A stretch of 64,000 bases of DNA from Burkholderia pyrrocinia (GCF_001028665.1 NZ_CP011504.1:2294001-2358000), one strand, 5' to 3'; numbered from the stretch's first letter, positions 1 through 9,850 are shown. The notes: generated by a model not told the origin, from the letters alone. Translations and numbers: made by a program.

Positions 1-60
1 CTGACGGCGTTCAGCGCGATCCGCGCGCTGCGCAACCGCGCGTCCCGCTGCGTGATCTGA
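1..60 (+). CDS. 3' end of an unidentified gene
   Basis: An open frame enters from the left edge and stops at a TGA at 58-60; the last 19 residues end in RASRCVI. The piece is too short to name. It lies 90 bases upstream of the aldehyde dehydrogenase on the same strand, so it may be the preceding gene of the catabolic operon, for example an oxygenase subunit or a regulator, but nothing in the residues decides this. Confidence 0.4.
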   Translation: MTAFSAIRALRNRASRCVI

Positions 61-149
61 GCGGCGCTTCGAGAGATTCGGACTATTGAACGTCCGTCCG
101 CGCCACGGCGAGGGCGGGTGCGCAGAGACAGATTTGTGGAACTTGTGAC

Positions 150-1640
150 ATGACACCTTTCGATACGAGCCTGGTACCCGACGGCAACATCCTGATCGGC
201 GGCGAGTGGCGGCGCGGCCGTGGCGCGCCCTACGCCAGCATCTATCCGGCCGACCAGTCGGTGAACATGGAAGTGTCGACGGCGAACGCGGAAGACGCGG
301 CCGAAGCCGTCGAAGCCGCCGACGCCGCATGGCGCCGCGCCGACTGGGCCGGGCTGAAGCCGCACCAGCGCGCGCAGGTGCTTTACCGCATCGCGGATCT
401 GATCATGCAACGCCACGAAGCGCTCGCGAACCTGCAGCGTCGCGACAACGGCAAGCCGATCGGCGAGACGCGCGTGCTGGTGGCGAGCGCCGCGAATACG
501 TTCCGCTATTTCGCGGCGTGCCTCGAAACGCTCGACGAGGAACTGACGCCTTCGCGCGGCGACTACCTGACGATGAGCGTGTACGAGCCGATCGGCGTGA
601 TCGCGGCGATTACGCCGTGGAACTCGCCGATCGCGTCCGATGCGCAGAAGCTCGCACCGGCACTCGCCGGCGGCAACGCGGTGGTGCTCAAGCCTGCCGA
701 GGTCACGCCGCTCGTGTCGCTGGCGCTCGCGCGCATCTGCGAGGAAGCCGGCGTGCCGAAGGGCGTGCTGAGCGTGCTGCCGGGCAAGGGCTCGGTGATC
801 GGCGACGTGCTCGTGCGCCATCCGCTGGTGAAGAAGGTTTCGTTCACGGGCGGCACCGAAGTGGGCCGCGGCATCGCGCGCATCGCGGCCGAGAAGCTGA
901 TGCCCGTGTCGCTCGAACTCGGCGGCAAGTCGCCGACGATCGTGTGCGACGACGCCGATCTCGATCATGCAGTGAACGGCGTGCTGTACGGCATTTTCAG
1001 CTCGTCGGGCGAAGCGTGCATCGCGGGTTCGCGGCTGTTCGTGCAGCGCGCGGTGTACGACGAATTCATGAAGCGCCTGGTCGCGGGCGCACGCAAGCTG
1101 CGCGTGGGCGACCCGACGCGGCTGGATACGCAGATGGGGCCGCTGATTACCGCGAAACACCGCGAATCGGTGGAGCGTTACGTCGCACTGGGCCTGGAAG
1201 AAGGCGGCCGGTTGCTGTGCGGCGGCGAGCGGCCGTCGGGCGACGGGCGCGAGAACGGCTTCTTCTATCAGCCGACGATTCTCGAAGGCTTGCCGAACAG
1301 CGCACGCATCTGCCAGGAAGAAATCTTCGGGCCCGTGCTCGTCGCGATGCCGTTCGACGACGAAGCGTCGCTGATCGCGCAGGCGAACGACAGCGTGTTC
1401 GGCCTTGCGGCCGGCATCTGGACGCGCGACTACAAGCGTGCCTGGCGCATCGCGCGCGCGCTTGAGACGGGCACCGTCTGGATCAATACGTACAAGCTGT
1501 TCTCGATCTCCACGCCGTTCTCCGGCTGGAAGGAGAGCGGGATGGGGCGCGAGAAGGGGCGTCTCGGCATCCGCGAGTACATGCAGCAGAAGAGCCTCTA
1601 CTGGGGTTTGAACGACGCGCCGCTGCCGTGGGCGAACTGA
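150..1640 (+). CDS. NAD(P)-dependent aldehyde dehydrogenase
   Basis: Oxidises an aldehyde to the carboxylic acid with NAD(P)+. The 496-residue length is standard for the ALDH superfamily. Visible motifs are the TPWN loop with the oxyanion Asn near 158, the cofactor-binding SFTGGTEVGR at about 231-240, the general-base Glu at about 256 in LELGGK, and the catalytic Cys at about 290 in GEACIAGSR. It is the first complete gene of a + strand run with a VOC dioxygenase-like protein, a ferredoxin reductase and an MFS transporter, only 18 bases upstream of the next gene. The context suggests oxidation of an aldehyde formed in aromatic or cyclic compound breakdown. The exact substrate cannot be read from the sequence. 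Confidence 0.93.
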   Translation: MTPFDTSLVPDGNILIGGEWRRGRGAPYASIYPADQSVNMEVSTANAEDAAEAVEAADAAWRRADWAGLKPHQRAQVLYRIADLIMQRHEALANLQRRDNGKPIGETRVLVASAANTFRYFAACLETLDEELTPSRGDYLTMSVYEPIGVIAAITPWNSPIASDAQKLAPALAGGNAVVLKPAEVTPLVSLALARICEEAGVPKGVLSVLPGKGSVIGDVLVRHPLVKKVSFTGGTEVGRGIARIAAEKLMPVSLELGGKSPTIVCDDADLDHAVNGVLYGIFSSSGEACIAGSRLFVQRAVYDEFMKRLVAGARKLRVGDPTRLDTQMGPLITAKHRESVERYVALGLEEGGRLLCGGERPSGDGRENGFFYQPTILEGLPNSARICQEEIFGPVLVAMPFDDEASLIAQANDSVFGLAAGIWTRDYKRAWRIARALETGTVWINTYKLFSISTPFSGWKESGMGREKGRLGIREYMQQKSLYWGLNDAPLPWAN

Positions 1641-1658
1641 GCGAAGGGGAATGACGCA

Positions 1659-2621
1659 ATGAGCATTTTGGGAATCGAGCAGATCACGTATGGCGTCGAC
1701 GATCTCGCGACCTGCCGGCGCTTTTTCGCCGACTGGGGGCTGAAGGAGGTCGCGCACGACGACATGCAAGCACGCTTCGAGACGTTGAACGGCTGCACCG
1801 TGCTGGCCGTCAAGGCTGACGATCCGGCGCTGCCGCCCGCGTTCGAGGCCGGCCCGACGCTGCGTGAAGTCACGTGGGGCGTCGCGACGCAGCAGGAACT
1901 CGACGCGCTGCGCGGCAAGCTCGCCGGCCAGCCCGGCTTTTACGCACGGAAGGATGCGCTCGGCTGCACCGACCCGAACGGGATGGCGATCCGTGTCGAG
2001 GTCACGCGCAAGCGCGAACTCGACATCACGGGCTCGCCGTCGAACGTGTGGGGCCAGACGCTGCGCGTCGACCAGCCGAGCCCGATCTATGCACGCGCGG
2101 AGCCGGTCGAGGTCGGGCATGTCGTGTTCTTCACGAACTGCCTCGACGCACAGGAAAAGTTCTATCACGAGCTGCTCGGCTTCGAGACGTCCGATCGCTA
2201 CCCGGGCCGCGGCGCGTTCATGCGCTGCGCGCCGCACGGCGGTCACCACGACCTGTTCCTGCTCGCGCTGCCGAACGGCAAGCGCGGCCTGAACCACGTC
2301 GCGTTCACCGTGCGCGACATCCATGAAGTGTTCGGCGGCGGCATGCATATCGACCGCTGCGGCTGGGAAACGCAACTCGGCCCGGGCCGCCATCCCGTGT
2401 CGTCCGCGTACTTCTGGTACTTCCAGAATCCGGCCGGCGGGCTGATCGAATACTACGCGGATGAGGACGTCCTGACGCCCGAATGGACGCCGCGCGAATT
2501 CGAACCGGGCCCGACCGTGTTCGCCGAGTGGGCCGTCGACGGCGGCCTCGACGGCAACACGCGCCGGCAGAAGAACGCGAAGGCGCCGGAAGGCAAGTTC
2601 ATGACGGAGCGCAAATCATGA
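1659..2621 (+). CDS. Two-domain VOC protein, extradiol dioxygenase-like
   Basis: Vicinal-oxygen-chelate protein of 320 residues with two glyoxalase-like modules (about 4-120 and 145-275), the layout of type I extradiol ring-cleavage dioxygenases. The second module carries His154 in GHVVFF, His213 in LNHVAF and Glu264 in GLIEYY, which match the two-His-one-carboxylate Fe(II) site of that family. It probably cleaves a catechol-like or related substrate using O2. Its stop overlaps the start of the reductase gene (ATGA at 2618-2621), so the two are likely translationally coupled. Family assignment is firm. Ring-cleavage activity is inferred, since some VOC relatives in such operons are isomerases or hydrolytic enzymes. 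Confidence 0.85.
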   Translation: MSILGIEQITYGVDDLATCRRFFADWGLKEVAHDDMQARFETLNGCTVLAVKADDPALPPAFEAGPTLREVTWGVATQQELDALRGKLAGQPGFYARKDALGCTDPNGMAIRVEVTRKRELDITGSPSNVWGQTLRVDQPSPIYARAEPVEVGHVVFFTNCLDAQEKFYHELLGFETSDRYPGRGAFMRCAPHGGHHDLFLLALPNGKRGLNHVAFTVRDIHEVFGGGMHIDRCGWETQLGPGRHPVSSAYFWYFQNPAGGLIEYYADEDVLTPEWTPREFEPGPTVFAEWAVDGGLDGNTRRQKNAKAPEGKFMTERKS

Positions 2622-3862
2622 CCGAAGCGAACACACAGGCGCAGCCCGCACCCGGCACGGTCGTCGTGATCGGCGGCGGCCAGGCCGCCGGCTGGGTGCT
2701 GAAGACGTTGCGCGCGGAAGGTTACACGGGCCGCCTCGTGATGATCGCCGACGAGCCGCATCTGCCGTACGAGCGCCCGCCGCTGTCGAAGGCCGTGCTG
2801 GCCGGCGACGCCGATATCGAAACCGTGCGCGTCGTGCGTCCCGACGAATTCGACGCATTGAATGTCGAGGCGTGGCAGCCGGAACGCGCCGCAGCGATCG
2901 ATCGCGCGCGCCGCGTGGTGACGACCGCCAGTGGCCGCGAGATCGAATACGACCGGCTCGTGATTGCGACCGGCGGCACGTCGCGCCGCCTGCCCGACAC
3001 GATCGTGAAGACGCCGAACCTGCACTACCTGCGTACGCTCGACGAAGCGGCCGCGCTCGGCGAGAAGCTGCGTGCCAGCCAACGCGTGCTCGTGATCGGC
3101 GGCGGCTGGATCGGCCTCGAAGTCGCGGCGACCGCGCGCAAGCTCGGCGTCGAGGCGGTCGTGGTCGAAGGCGCGCCGCGGCTGTGCGGCCGATCGGTGC
3201 CGCAGATCGTGTCGGATTTCCTGCTCGACCTGCATCGCTCGAACGGCGTCGACGTGCGTCTGGGGGCGGCGCTCGCATCGCTCGACGCGCAGCCGGACGA
3301 CGTATCGAAGGTACGCGCGACGCTCGCCGACGGCACGACGATCGACGCCGATTTCGCGGTGGCCGGCATCGGCCTCGCGCTGAACGCATCGCTTGCGAAC
3401 GATGCGGGGCTGGCCGTCGACGACGGCATCGTCGTCGACGAATTCGGCGCGACGAGCGACCCGGCGATCTTCGCGTGCGGCGACGTCGCGAACCATCACA
3501 ACGGCTGGCTGAAGCGGCGCGTGCGGCTCGAATCGTGGGCCAACGCGCAGAACCAGGCGATCGCGGCTGCGAAGGCCGTACTCGGCGTGCGTGCGCCGTA
3601 CGCGGAGATTCCGTGGTTCTGGTCCGATCAGTACGACGTGAACCTGCAGATCCTCGGCGATCTGCCGGCCGATGCGCAGCTCGTCGTGCGCGGCGAACTC
3701 GCCGCGCGCCGCGCGACGCTGTTTTTCGTTGGCGACGGGCATGTGAGAGGTGTCATCGCCGTGAACAACGCACGCGAGCTGAAGCTCGCGCGCAAGTGGA
3801 TGAACCAGGGCCGGGCAGTGGATACGGAAGCCCTGGCAGACACGACCAAAGCGCTTGCCTGA
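2618..3862 (+). CDS. FAD-dependent ferredoxin-type reductase
   Basis: A 414-residue pyridine-nucleotide-disulfide-type oxidoreductase of the rubredoxin/ferredoxin reductase group that passes electrons from NAD(P)H to an oxygenase. An FAD dinucleotide fold is visible at the N-terminus (GGGQAAG near 19-25), a second NAD(P) fold in VIGGGWIGLE at about 150, and the FAD-contacting ACGDVA near 285. The ATG at 2618 is chosen because it sits in the four-base overlap with the previous gene. The open frame extends upstream, but only through the preceding coding region. No ferredoxin or Rieske oxygenase gene is visible in the window; these partners may lie beyond the left edge. Confidence 0.9.
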   Translation: MTEANTQAQPAPGTVVVIGGGQAAGWVLKTLRAEGYTGRLVMIADEPHLPYERPPLSKAVLAGDADIETVRVVRPDEFDALNVEAWQPERAAAIDRARRVVTTASGREIEYDRLVIATGGTSRRLPDTIVKTPNLHYLRTLDEAAALGEKLRASQRVLVIGGGWIGLEVAATARKLGVEAVVVEGAPRLCGRSVPQIVSDFLLDLHRSNGVDVRLGAALASLDAQPDDVSKVRATLADGTTIDADFAVAGIGLALNASLANDAGLAVDDGIVVDEFGATSDPAIFACGDVANHHNGWLKRRVRLESWANAQNQAIAAAKAVLGVRAPYAEIPWFWSDQYDVNLQILGDLPADAQLVVRGELAARRATLFFVGDGHVRGVIAVNNARELKLARKWMNQGRAVDTEALADTTKALA

Positions 3863-3890
3863 CCAGCGAAAGATCCAGGAGACACCCCGC

Positions 3891-5291
3891 ATGAGCACTT
3901 TCGACAACGTCGTGGCCGGTCGCGCCACGATGGAAGCTGCCGCTTCCACGCCCGGCGCGATCATCGCGCGGCTCGAGCGGCTTCCGGGCAACGCGATGCA
4001 GATCCGCGCGCGCGTGCTGATCGGCACCGCGACGTTCTTCGACGGCTTCGACGTGATCACGATCGCGGCGACGCTGCCGCTGCTGATTCACAAATGGGGG
4101 CTGTCGCCGACGCAGGTCGGCATGCTGATCGCGTCCGGCGCGATCGGCCAGCTGATCGGCGCATTCCTGTTTCCCGCGCTGGCCGAGAAGCACGGCCGCG
4201 TGAAGGCGATCGCGTGGAGCTCGGCCGTGATCGGCGTCACGAGCATCGCATGCGGCTTCGCGCCGACTTTCGAGGTGTTCGTGCTGCTGCGGATCCTGCA
4301 GGGGCTCGGGCTCGGCGGTGAGCTGCCGGTCGCCGCGACATACATCAACGAGATCACGCGCGCGCATGGCCGCGGCCGCTTCGTGCTGCTGTACGAGATC
4401 GTGTTCCCGATCGGCCTGCTCGTGTCGATGGCGCTCGGTGCGTGGCTGGTGCCGCGGTTCGGCTGGGAGATCATGTACTTCGTCGGCGGGCTGCCGCTGA
4501 TCCTGTCGTTCGTGCTCACGCGCCTCGTGCCGGAATCGCCGCGCTGGCTCGCATCGCGCGGACGGCTCGCGGAAGCCGGGCGCGCGGTCGGCGTGTTCGA
4601 AGCGTCGGTGCGCGGCGAGCTGCCGCCGGTTACGCAGGCGGCCGCGTTCGACGAGATGGTGCGCCAGCATCCGAAGCGCAAGATGAGCGACCTGTTCAGC
4701 GCCGCGTATCGCAAGCGCACGCTCGCGGTGGCGACACTGTGGGCGACCTGCGGTTTCATCCAGTACGGGCTGTCGACGTGGCTGCCGACGATCTACAAGA
4801 ACTTCTATCACGCGCCGCTGCAGCTCGCGCTGAACCTCGCGGTGATCGGTTCGGTGATGGGCGTGTTCGGGTCGCTGGCGTCGGCGCTGCTCGTCGACAA
4901 GCTCGGCCGGAAGCCGGTGATCGTGTGGTCGTTCGTGCTGTGCGCGCTGTCGCTGGCGTTCGCCGGCATCTGTCACGCATCGTCGGTGTATGTCGTCGCG
5001 GTCTTCTGCTCGCTGTCGCTCGGGTTGATGGCATCGGGGTTCATTACCGCGTACGTCTACACGCCGGAACAGTATCCGACCAGCATCCGCGCGTCGGGCT
5101 GCGGGCTCGGCAGCGCATGGCTGAAGATCGCGTCGTTCGTCGCGCCGATGGTCGTGCCGCACGCGATCATCGGCGGGAACCTCGCGCCGGCGTTTTACCT
5201 GATCGGCGTCGTGCCGCTGATCGCGGCGGTGACCGTGCACTTCGTCGGGATCGAGACGAAGGGGAAGGTGCTCGAGGCGCTTGAAGCGTAA
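3891..5291 (+). CDS. MFS aromatic acid:H+ symporter
   Basis: Inner-membrane major facilitator transporter of 466 residues with twelve predicted hydrophobic segments in two halves. It resembles the AAHS (aromatic acid:H+ symporter) group: an FFDGFDVITIA stretch in TM1, a conserved loop after TM2 (PALAEKHGRVKA) and PESPRWLASRGR after TM6. The start at 3891 is preceded by CAGGAGAC; an in-frame codon lies 36 bases upstream but lacks a better ribosome site. It follows the reductase by 28 bases and a hairpin terminator follows it, so it probably closes the catabolic operon and imports its substrate. Substrate identity is inferred only at the level of an aromatic or carboxylic acid. Confidence 0.9.
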   Translation: MSTFDNVVAGRATMEAAASTPGAIIARLERLPGNAMQIRARVLIGTATFFDGFDVITIAATLPLLIHKWGLSPTQVGMLIASGAIGQLIGAFLFPALAEKHGRVKAIAWSSAVIGVTSIACGFAPTFEVFVLLRILQGLGLGGELPVAATYINEITRAHGRGRFVLLYEIVFPIGLLVSMALGAWLVPRFGWEIMYFVGGLPLILSFVLTRLVPESPRWLASRGRLAEAGRAVGVFEASVRGELPPVTQAAAFDEMVRQHPKRKMSDLFSAAYRKRTLAVATLWATCGFIQYGLSTWLPTIYKNFYHAPLQLALNLAVIGSVMGVFGSLASALLVDKLGRKPVIVWSFVLCALSLAFAGICHASSVYVVAVFCSLSLGLMASGFITAYVYTPEQYPTSIRASGCGLGSAWLKIASFVAPMVVPHAIIGGNLAPAFYLIGVVPLIAAVTVHFVGIETKGKVLEALEA

Positions 5292-5325
5292 GCGCGGCCG
5301 GCGGTGACGGATGAGGTGAAAAGAG

Positions 5326-5356
5326 TGGCCCGGGCAATGTCCGGGCCATTTTGTTT
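5326..5356 (+). terminator. Rho-independent terminator of the catabolic operon
   Basis: An 8-bp perfect stem TGGCCCGG / CCGGGCCA (5326-5333 with 5341-5348) with a 7-base loop is followed by TTTTGTTT. It lies 35 bases after the MFS stop codon, as expected for an intrinsic terminator. Confidence 0.85.
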
Positions 5357-5459
5357 GGGGCGATCCGGTTGCGTCGTCGGGCAGTGCGGACGCATGCAAT
5401 TGTTGGCGTATGGCTTGCATGGTCTAATTCACGATCCCGTGTTTCGTCCGACCGTCGCC

Positions 5460-6011
5460 ATGCCCCTGTTCGAACCTGTCACGCTGAATACATCCCGCCT
5501 CGTCCTGCGGCCGTTGCGCGACGCAGACGCGCAGGCCTTCTTCGAGATCTGGTCGGATGCGGAAGCGATGCGCTATTTCTCGTTTGAGCCGATGACGCAC
5601 ATCGAGCAGGCAGCGGAGCGCGTCGCGCGCAACCTGAAGACATCCGCCAGCGGACAGGATTTCGTGTGCGTACTCGAATCGCGGGAATCCGGCGAAGCGC
5701 TGGGCGAATGCGTGCTGTTCCATGCGCACGAGCAGTGCCGCCGTGCCGAGATCGGCTTCAGCCTGCAGCGCAAGTACTGGAGCGGCGGATACATGCGCGA
5801 AGCGGCGTCGGCCGTGATCGATCATGCGTTCGGCACGCTACGCCTGAACCGGCTCGAGGCCGATATCGATCCGCGCAATGTTGCGTCGGCGCGGCTGCTC
5901 GAACGGCTGGGCTTCGCGCGGGAAGGGCTGCTGCGCGAACGCTGGATCGTCGGCGACGAAGTGTCTGACAGCGCGTTGTACGGATTGCTGGCGAGCGATC
6001 GCCGCGCGTGA
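5460..6011 (+). CDS. GNAT N-acetyltransferase, RimJ/RimL type
   Basis: A 183-residue acetyl-CoA-dependent transferase of the RimJ/RimL-like GNAT group. It begins with the typical strand LNTSRLVLRPLRDADA, has the acetyl-CoA segment around EIGFSLQRKYWSGGYMREA, and ends with LNRLEADIDPRNVASARLLERLGF, a hallmark of the group. The start at 5460 is chosen because the family homology begins there; upstream in-frame codons overlap the terminator region. The acceptor may be a ribosomal protein N-terminus, an amino acid or a small molecule. It stands alone between two terminators. Confidence 0.85.
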   Translation: MPLFEPVTLNTSRLVLRPLRDADAQAFFEIWSDAEAMRYFSFEPMTHIEQAAERVARNLKTSASGQDFVCVLESRESGEALGECVLFHAHEQCRRAEIGFSLQRKYWSGGYMREAASAVIDHAFGTLRLNRLEADIDPRNVASARLLERLGFAREGLLRERWIVGDEVSDSALYGLLASDRRA

Positions 6012-6235
6012 TGCGGCCGGGGCGGATCACTTCGCGGCAGGAACGATCGCGAACGCGTCCGCTTCAACCGGCCCATCCGGGCGGAACAACGAAGCGACGC
6101 CGACGAGGGCGCTCGCGGGCGGGCAGGCGGTGCGGAACGCGGGCGCGCAGTTTTCGTGAGGGTGGGGTGACTTGCCGGATTCACGGGTCGAACGTACTCT
6201 TTGTCGACACACGATCCACCAGCGGGTTCTCGATC

Positions 6236-6649
6236 ATGCAAACCCATCCTCTGCGTCTGTCCCCCGGCGACGATCTGCGCGGATCCATCGAGGAAGCGTT
6301 GCGTCAGCACGGCGCGCACGCGGCGTTCGTGATCCAGGGCATCGGCAGCCTGAGCGTCGCGCAGTTGCGTTTTGCCGGCGCCGACCTGCCGACCGAACTG
6401 CGCGGCGACCTCGAAATCCTGACGCTGGCCGGCTCGGTCTCGCCGGACGGCGCACACCTGCACATGTCCGTATCCGACGCGGGCGGCCGCGTGTCGGGCG
6501 GCCATGTGGCGAGCGGTTGCGTGGTGCGCACGACCGCCGAGATCCTGCTCGCGCTGCTCCCCGCGCATCGTTTCTCTCGCGAACCTGACGCGGGTACCGG
6601 CTTCAACGAACTGGTGATCCGTCGCGAGCCGGGCGGCGATGCCGTGTGA
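6236..6649 (+). CDS. PPC/DUF296 domain protein
   Basis: A single PPC (DUF296) domain protein of 137 residues. The sequence has the characteristic run from MQTHPLRLSPGDDL through AFVIQGIGSLSVAQLRF to LHMSVSDAGGRVSGGHV. In plants this domain accompanies AT-hooks in DNA-binding proteins. The stand-alone bacterial forms are small trimeric proteins of unclear role. The start at 6236 is where homology begins; a longer frame upstream reads low-complexity Arg-rich sequence with no family resemblance. The 224 bases between the GNAT gene and this start show no other gene. Confidence 0.85.
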   Translation: MQTHPLRLSPGDDLRGSIEEALRQHGAHAAFVIQGIGSLSVAQLRFAGADLPTELRGDLEILTLAGSVSPDGAHLHMSVSDAGGRVSGGHVASGCVVRTTAEILLALLPAHRFSREPDAGTGFNELVIRREPGGDAV

Positions 6650-6681
6650 GTGTCGCGAAGCGGCGCTGATGAGAGCCGCAT

Positions 6682-6720
6682 AAAAAAATGGCGCCGCAGG
6701 CATTCAGCCTGCGGCGCCAT
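6682..6720 (-). terminator. Rho-independent terminator of acnB
   Basis: A 14-bp perfect stem (6688-6701 with 6707-6720) carries a five-base loop. On the - strand it is followed by a run of seven T (A at 6682-6688 on +). It sits 47 bases beyond the acnB stop and is a strong intrinsic terminator for that gene. It may also stop transcription of the DUF296 gene arriving from the other side. Confidence 0.9.
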
Positions 6721-6767
6721 TGCGTGGCGCTGCGGCGGCAACAACCCGCCGCAGTCCGGCAGCGTGC

Positions 6768-9353
6768 TTACAGCTGCACGGTGTCGGCCACTTCCTTGAA
6801 GTCTTCGATCTGGTCGAAGTTCATGTACTTGTAGATCTTGTCGCCGTTGGCGCTGAGCACGCCCATGTCGGCCATGTACTCGTCCTTGGTCGGGATCTTG
6901 CCCAGACGCGAGCAGATTGCCGCCAGTTCCGCCGAGCCGAGGTACACGTTCGTGTTCTTGCCGAGACGGTTCGGGAAGTTGCGGGTCGACGTCGACATGA
7001 CCGTCGCGCCTTCGCGCACCTGTGCCTGGTTACCCATGCACAGCGAGCAGCCCGGCATTTCCGTACGCGCACCGGCCGTGCCGAACACGCCGTAGTGACC
7101 TTCTTCGGTCAACTGCTTCTGGTCCATCTTGGTCGGCGGGGCGACCCACAGCTTGACCGGGATGTCGCGCTTGCCTTCCAGCAGCTTCGACGCCGCACGG
7201 AAGTGGCCGATGTTGGTCATGCACGAGCCGATGAACACTTCGTCGATCTTCGCACCAGCCACGTCGGACAGCGTCTTCACGTCGTCCGGGTCGTTCGGGC
7301 ACGCGACGATCGGCTCGTGGATGTCGGCGAGGTCGATCTCGATGACGGCCGCGTAGTCGGCGTCGGCATCCGGCGACAGCAGTTGCGGGTCGGCCAGCCA
7401 TTGCTCCATCGCCGCGATGCGGCGCTGCAGGCTGCGCGGATCCTGGTAGCCCTGCGCGATCATCCACTTCAGCAGCGTGACGTTGCTGTTCAGGTATTCG
7501 ATGATCGGTTCCTTGTTCAGGTGCACCGTGCAACCGGCGGCCGAACGCTCGGCGGACGCATCCGACAGCTCGAACGCTTGCTCGACCTTCAGGTCGGGCA
7601 GGCCTTCGATTTCGAGAATGCGGCCCGAGAAGATGTTCTTCTTGCCTTGCTTCGCGACCGTCAGCATGCCTTGCTTGATCGCGTACAGCGGAATCGCGTT
7701 GACGAGGTCGCGCAGCGTGACGCCCGGCTGCATCTTGCCCTTGAAGCGGACCAGCACCGATTCCGGCATGTCCAGCGGCATCGTGCCGGTGGCGGCCGCG
7801 AATGCGACCAGGCCCGAGCCTGCCGGGAAGCTGATGCCGATCGGGAAGCGCGTATGCGAATCGCCGCCGGTGCCGACGGTGTCGGGCAGCAGCATGCGGT
7901 TCAGCCACGAGTGGATCACGCCGTCGCCCGGACGCAGAGCGATACCGCCGCGCGTGCTGATGAAGTTCGGCAGCGTCTGGTGCGTCTTCACGTCGACCGG
8001 CTTCGGATAAGCGGCGGTGTGGCAGAACGACTGCATCACGAGGTCGGCCGAGAAGCCGAGGCACGCGAGATCCTTCAGTTCGTCGCGGGTCATCGGGCCC
8101 GTGGTGTCCTGCGAGCCGACCGAGGTCATCTTCGGTTCGCAGTACGTGCCCGGGCGGACGCCCTGGCCTTCCGGCAGACCGCATGCGCGGCCGACCATCT
8201 TCTGCGCGAGCGAGAAGCCCTTGCCGCTGTCGGCCGGCTGGTGCGGCAGGCGGAACAGCGTCGACGGCGCGAGGCCCAGCGCTTCGCGTGCCTTCGCGGT
8301 CAGGCCGCGGCCGATGATCAGCGGAATGCGGCCGCCGGCGCGCACTTCGTCGAACAGCACGTCGGACTTGACCTGGAATTCGGCGATCACTTCGCCGTTC
8401 TTCAGCGCCTTGCCGTCATACGGGCGCAGTTCGACCACGTCGCCCATTTCCATCTGCGACACGTCGAGTTCGATCGGCAGTGCGCCTGCGTCTTCCATCG
8501 TGTTGTAGAAGATCGGCGCGATCTTGCCGCCGAGGCACACGCCGCCGAAGCGCTTGTTCGGCACGAACGGGATGTCTTCGCCGGTGAACCACAGCACCGA
8601 GTTGGTAGCCGACTTGCGCGAGGAGCCGGTGCCGACCACGTCGCCCACGTACGCGACCAGGTGGCCCTTTTCCTTCAGCGATTCGATGAACTTGACCGGG
8701 CCGCGCTTGCCGTCTTCTTCCGGCGTGATGCCCGGGCGCGCGTTCTTCAGCATCGCCAGCGCGTGCATCGGGATGTCCGGGCGGGTGGTGGCGTCCGGCG
8801 CCGGCGACAGGTCGTCGGTGTTGGTTTCGCCCGTCACCTTGAAGACGGTGACGGTCAGGCTTTGCGGCACTTCCGGACGGCTGGTGAACCATTCGGCGTC
8901 GGCCCAGCTTTGCAGCACGGCCTTCGCGTGCGTGTTGCCCTTGTCGGCGAGTTCCTTCACGTCATGGAACTGGTCGAACATCAGCAGGGTTTTCTTCAGC
9001 GCGTCGGCGGCGACGGCCGCGACTGCGTCGTCGGACAGCAGTTCGATCAGCGGCTGGATGTTGTAGCCGCCCAGCATCGTGCCGAGCAGTTCGGTGGCGC
9101 GCTCGCGCGAGATCAGCGGGCAGGCGGTCTCGCCCTTGGCCACGGCGGCCAGGAAGCCGGCTTTCACGCGGGCGGCTTCGTCGACGCCGGCGGGCACGCG
9201 GTAGGTGATCAGTTCGACCAGCGTCTGCTCTTCGCCGGCGGGCGGGTTCGTCAGCAATTCCACCAGTTCGGCGGTTTGCTGAGCCGTCAGCGGCAGGGGA
9301 GGAATACCGAGCGCGGCGCGGGCGGCCACGTGAGCACGAAAGTTTTCAAGCAT
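6768..9353 (-). CDS. acnB: Aconitate hydratase B
   Basis: Bifunctional aconitase B / 2-methylisocitrate dehydratase of 861 residues, the standard length for AcnB. It interconverts citrate and isocitrate in the TCA cycle with a [4Fe-4S] cluster. The N-terminal HEAT-like domain is followed by the swivel domain ([14 protein letters not shown] region) and the catalytic core. The cluster Cys residues are seen in [10 protein letters not shown] and in PGCSLCMGN near the C-terminus. The ATG at 9353 gives the conserved start [11 protein letters not shown] longer frame upstream is not conserved. The gene is monocistronic, with its own terminator and an AT-rich palindrome upstream at 9473-9484. Confidence 0.98.
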   Translation of the reverse strand: MLENFRAHVAARAALGIPPLPLTAQQTAELVELLTNPPAGEEQTLVELITYRVPAGVDEAARVKAGFLAAVAKGETACPLISRERATELLGTMLGGYNIQPLIELLSDDAVAAVAADALKKTLLMFDQFHDVKELADKGNTHAKAVLQSWADAEWFTSRPEVPQSLTVTVFKVTGETNTDDLSPAPDATTRPDIPMHALAMLKNARPGITPEEDGKRGPVKFIESLKEKGHLVAYVGDVVGTGSSRKSATNSVLWFTGEDIPFVPNKRFGGVCLGGKIAPIFYNTMEDAGALPIELDVSQMEMGDVVELRPYDGKALKNGEVIAEFQVKSDVLFDEVRAGGRIPLIIGRGLTAKAREALGLAPSTLFRLPHQPADSGKGFSLAQKMVGRACGLPEGQGVRPGTYCEPKMTSVGSQDTTGPMTRDELKDLACLGFSADLVMQSFCHTAAYPKPVDVKTHQTLPNFISTRGGIALRPGDGVIHSWLNRMLLPDTVGTGGDSHTRFPIGISFPAGSGLVAFAAATGTMPLDMPESVLVRFKGKMQPGVTLRDLVNAIPLYAIKQGMLTVAKQGKKNIFSGRILEIEGLPDLKVEQAFELSDASAERSAAGCTVHLNKEPIIEYLNSNVTLLKWMIAQGYQDPRSLQRRIAAMEQWLADPQLLSPDADADYAAVIEIDLADIHEPIVACPNDPDDVKTLSDVAGAKIDEVFIGSCMTNIGHFRAASKLLEGKRDIPVKLWVAPPTKMDQKQLTEEGHYGVFGTAGARTEMPGCSLCMGNQAQVREGATVMSTSTRNFPNRLGKNTNVYLGSAELAAICSRLGKIPTKDEYMADMGVLSANGDKIYKYMNFDQIEDFKEVADTVQL

Positions 9354-9464
9354 GGGGAGACCTGCTGATATGGCGTTTGAGGGGAAGGCCTTTCCGGCAC
9401 TCCGAGGCTGTTCCAGGCACTGCTTTGAGCGGGATTCTAATCTCAATGCTCTGGAACGTCAAAT

Positions 9465-9484
9465 GTCTTATGTCTTATATAAGA
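9465..9484. promoter_or_regulatory. Operator-like palindrome upstream of acnB
   Basis: TCTTATATAAGA at 9473-9484 is a perfect 12-bp palindrome. It is preceded immediately by a further partial direct copy (GTCTTAT at 9465-9471). It lies about 112-131 bases upstream of the acnB start in a short AT-rich island in GC-rich DNA. Such sites are typical of GntR-family repressors of central carbon genes. The identity of the regulator is not evident, and a role as the promoter -10 region is also possible. Confidence 0.5.
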
Positions 9485-9764
9485 GTTGCGGCGCAAGACG
9501 CGGGGGAGCGTGGTCGCACGGGGGCGTTGGCCTTTCCAGGCGTGCGCCGGCGGTTGGCCTGAGCGCCTTTGCGGGCAGGGTATTCCGCGTGGTTCTTGCG
9601 GTTGTCGGCTGGGAGCGAGGCGATTTGGGGCGGGTTGCCCGGCTGCGGTTTGGGGTCGTCGGCGGACGGTGGATCGACCCTGTCGGGGCTGGCTTTCGTG
9701 ATGTGGAACAGAGGCGGACCGTGCGAGGCCGCGCCGGACGACGGCATGTGCCCGGCCAAGGAAG

Positions 9765-9798
9765 CCCTTGGTCTCGATTCCGGGATCGAGACCAAGGG
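9765..9798. repeat. Perfect 14-bp inverted repeat
   Basis: CCCTTGGTCTCGAT (9765-9778) and its exact reverse complement (9785-9798) flank the six-base loop TCCGGG. No T-run follows on either strand, so it is not a classical intrinsic terminator. It lies just before the BPL_N pseudogene and could be a relic of that gene's upstream region, a factor-dependent terminator or a protein-binding site. Confidence 0.5.
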
Positions 9799-9850
9799 TT
9801 CAACGATTCACGGTATCGCGGACGCGGTGACGCCGGCCGTATGATGCGGC

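Noticed and set aside
6720..9368. Long + strand open frame of 882 codons over acnB
   Set aside because: It is the complement of acnB, with His/Arg/Asp-rich composition and no family resemblance. GC-rich codon bias creates long open antisense frames.
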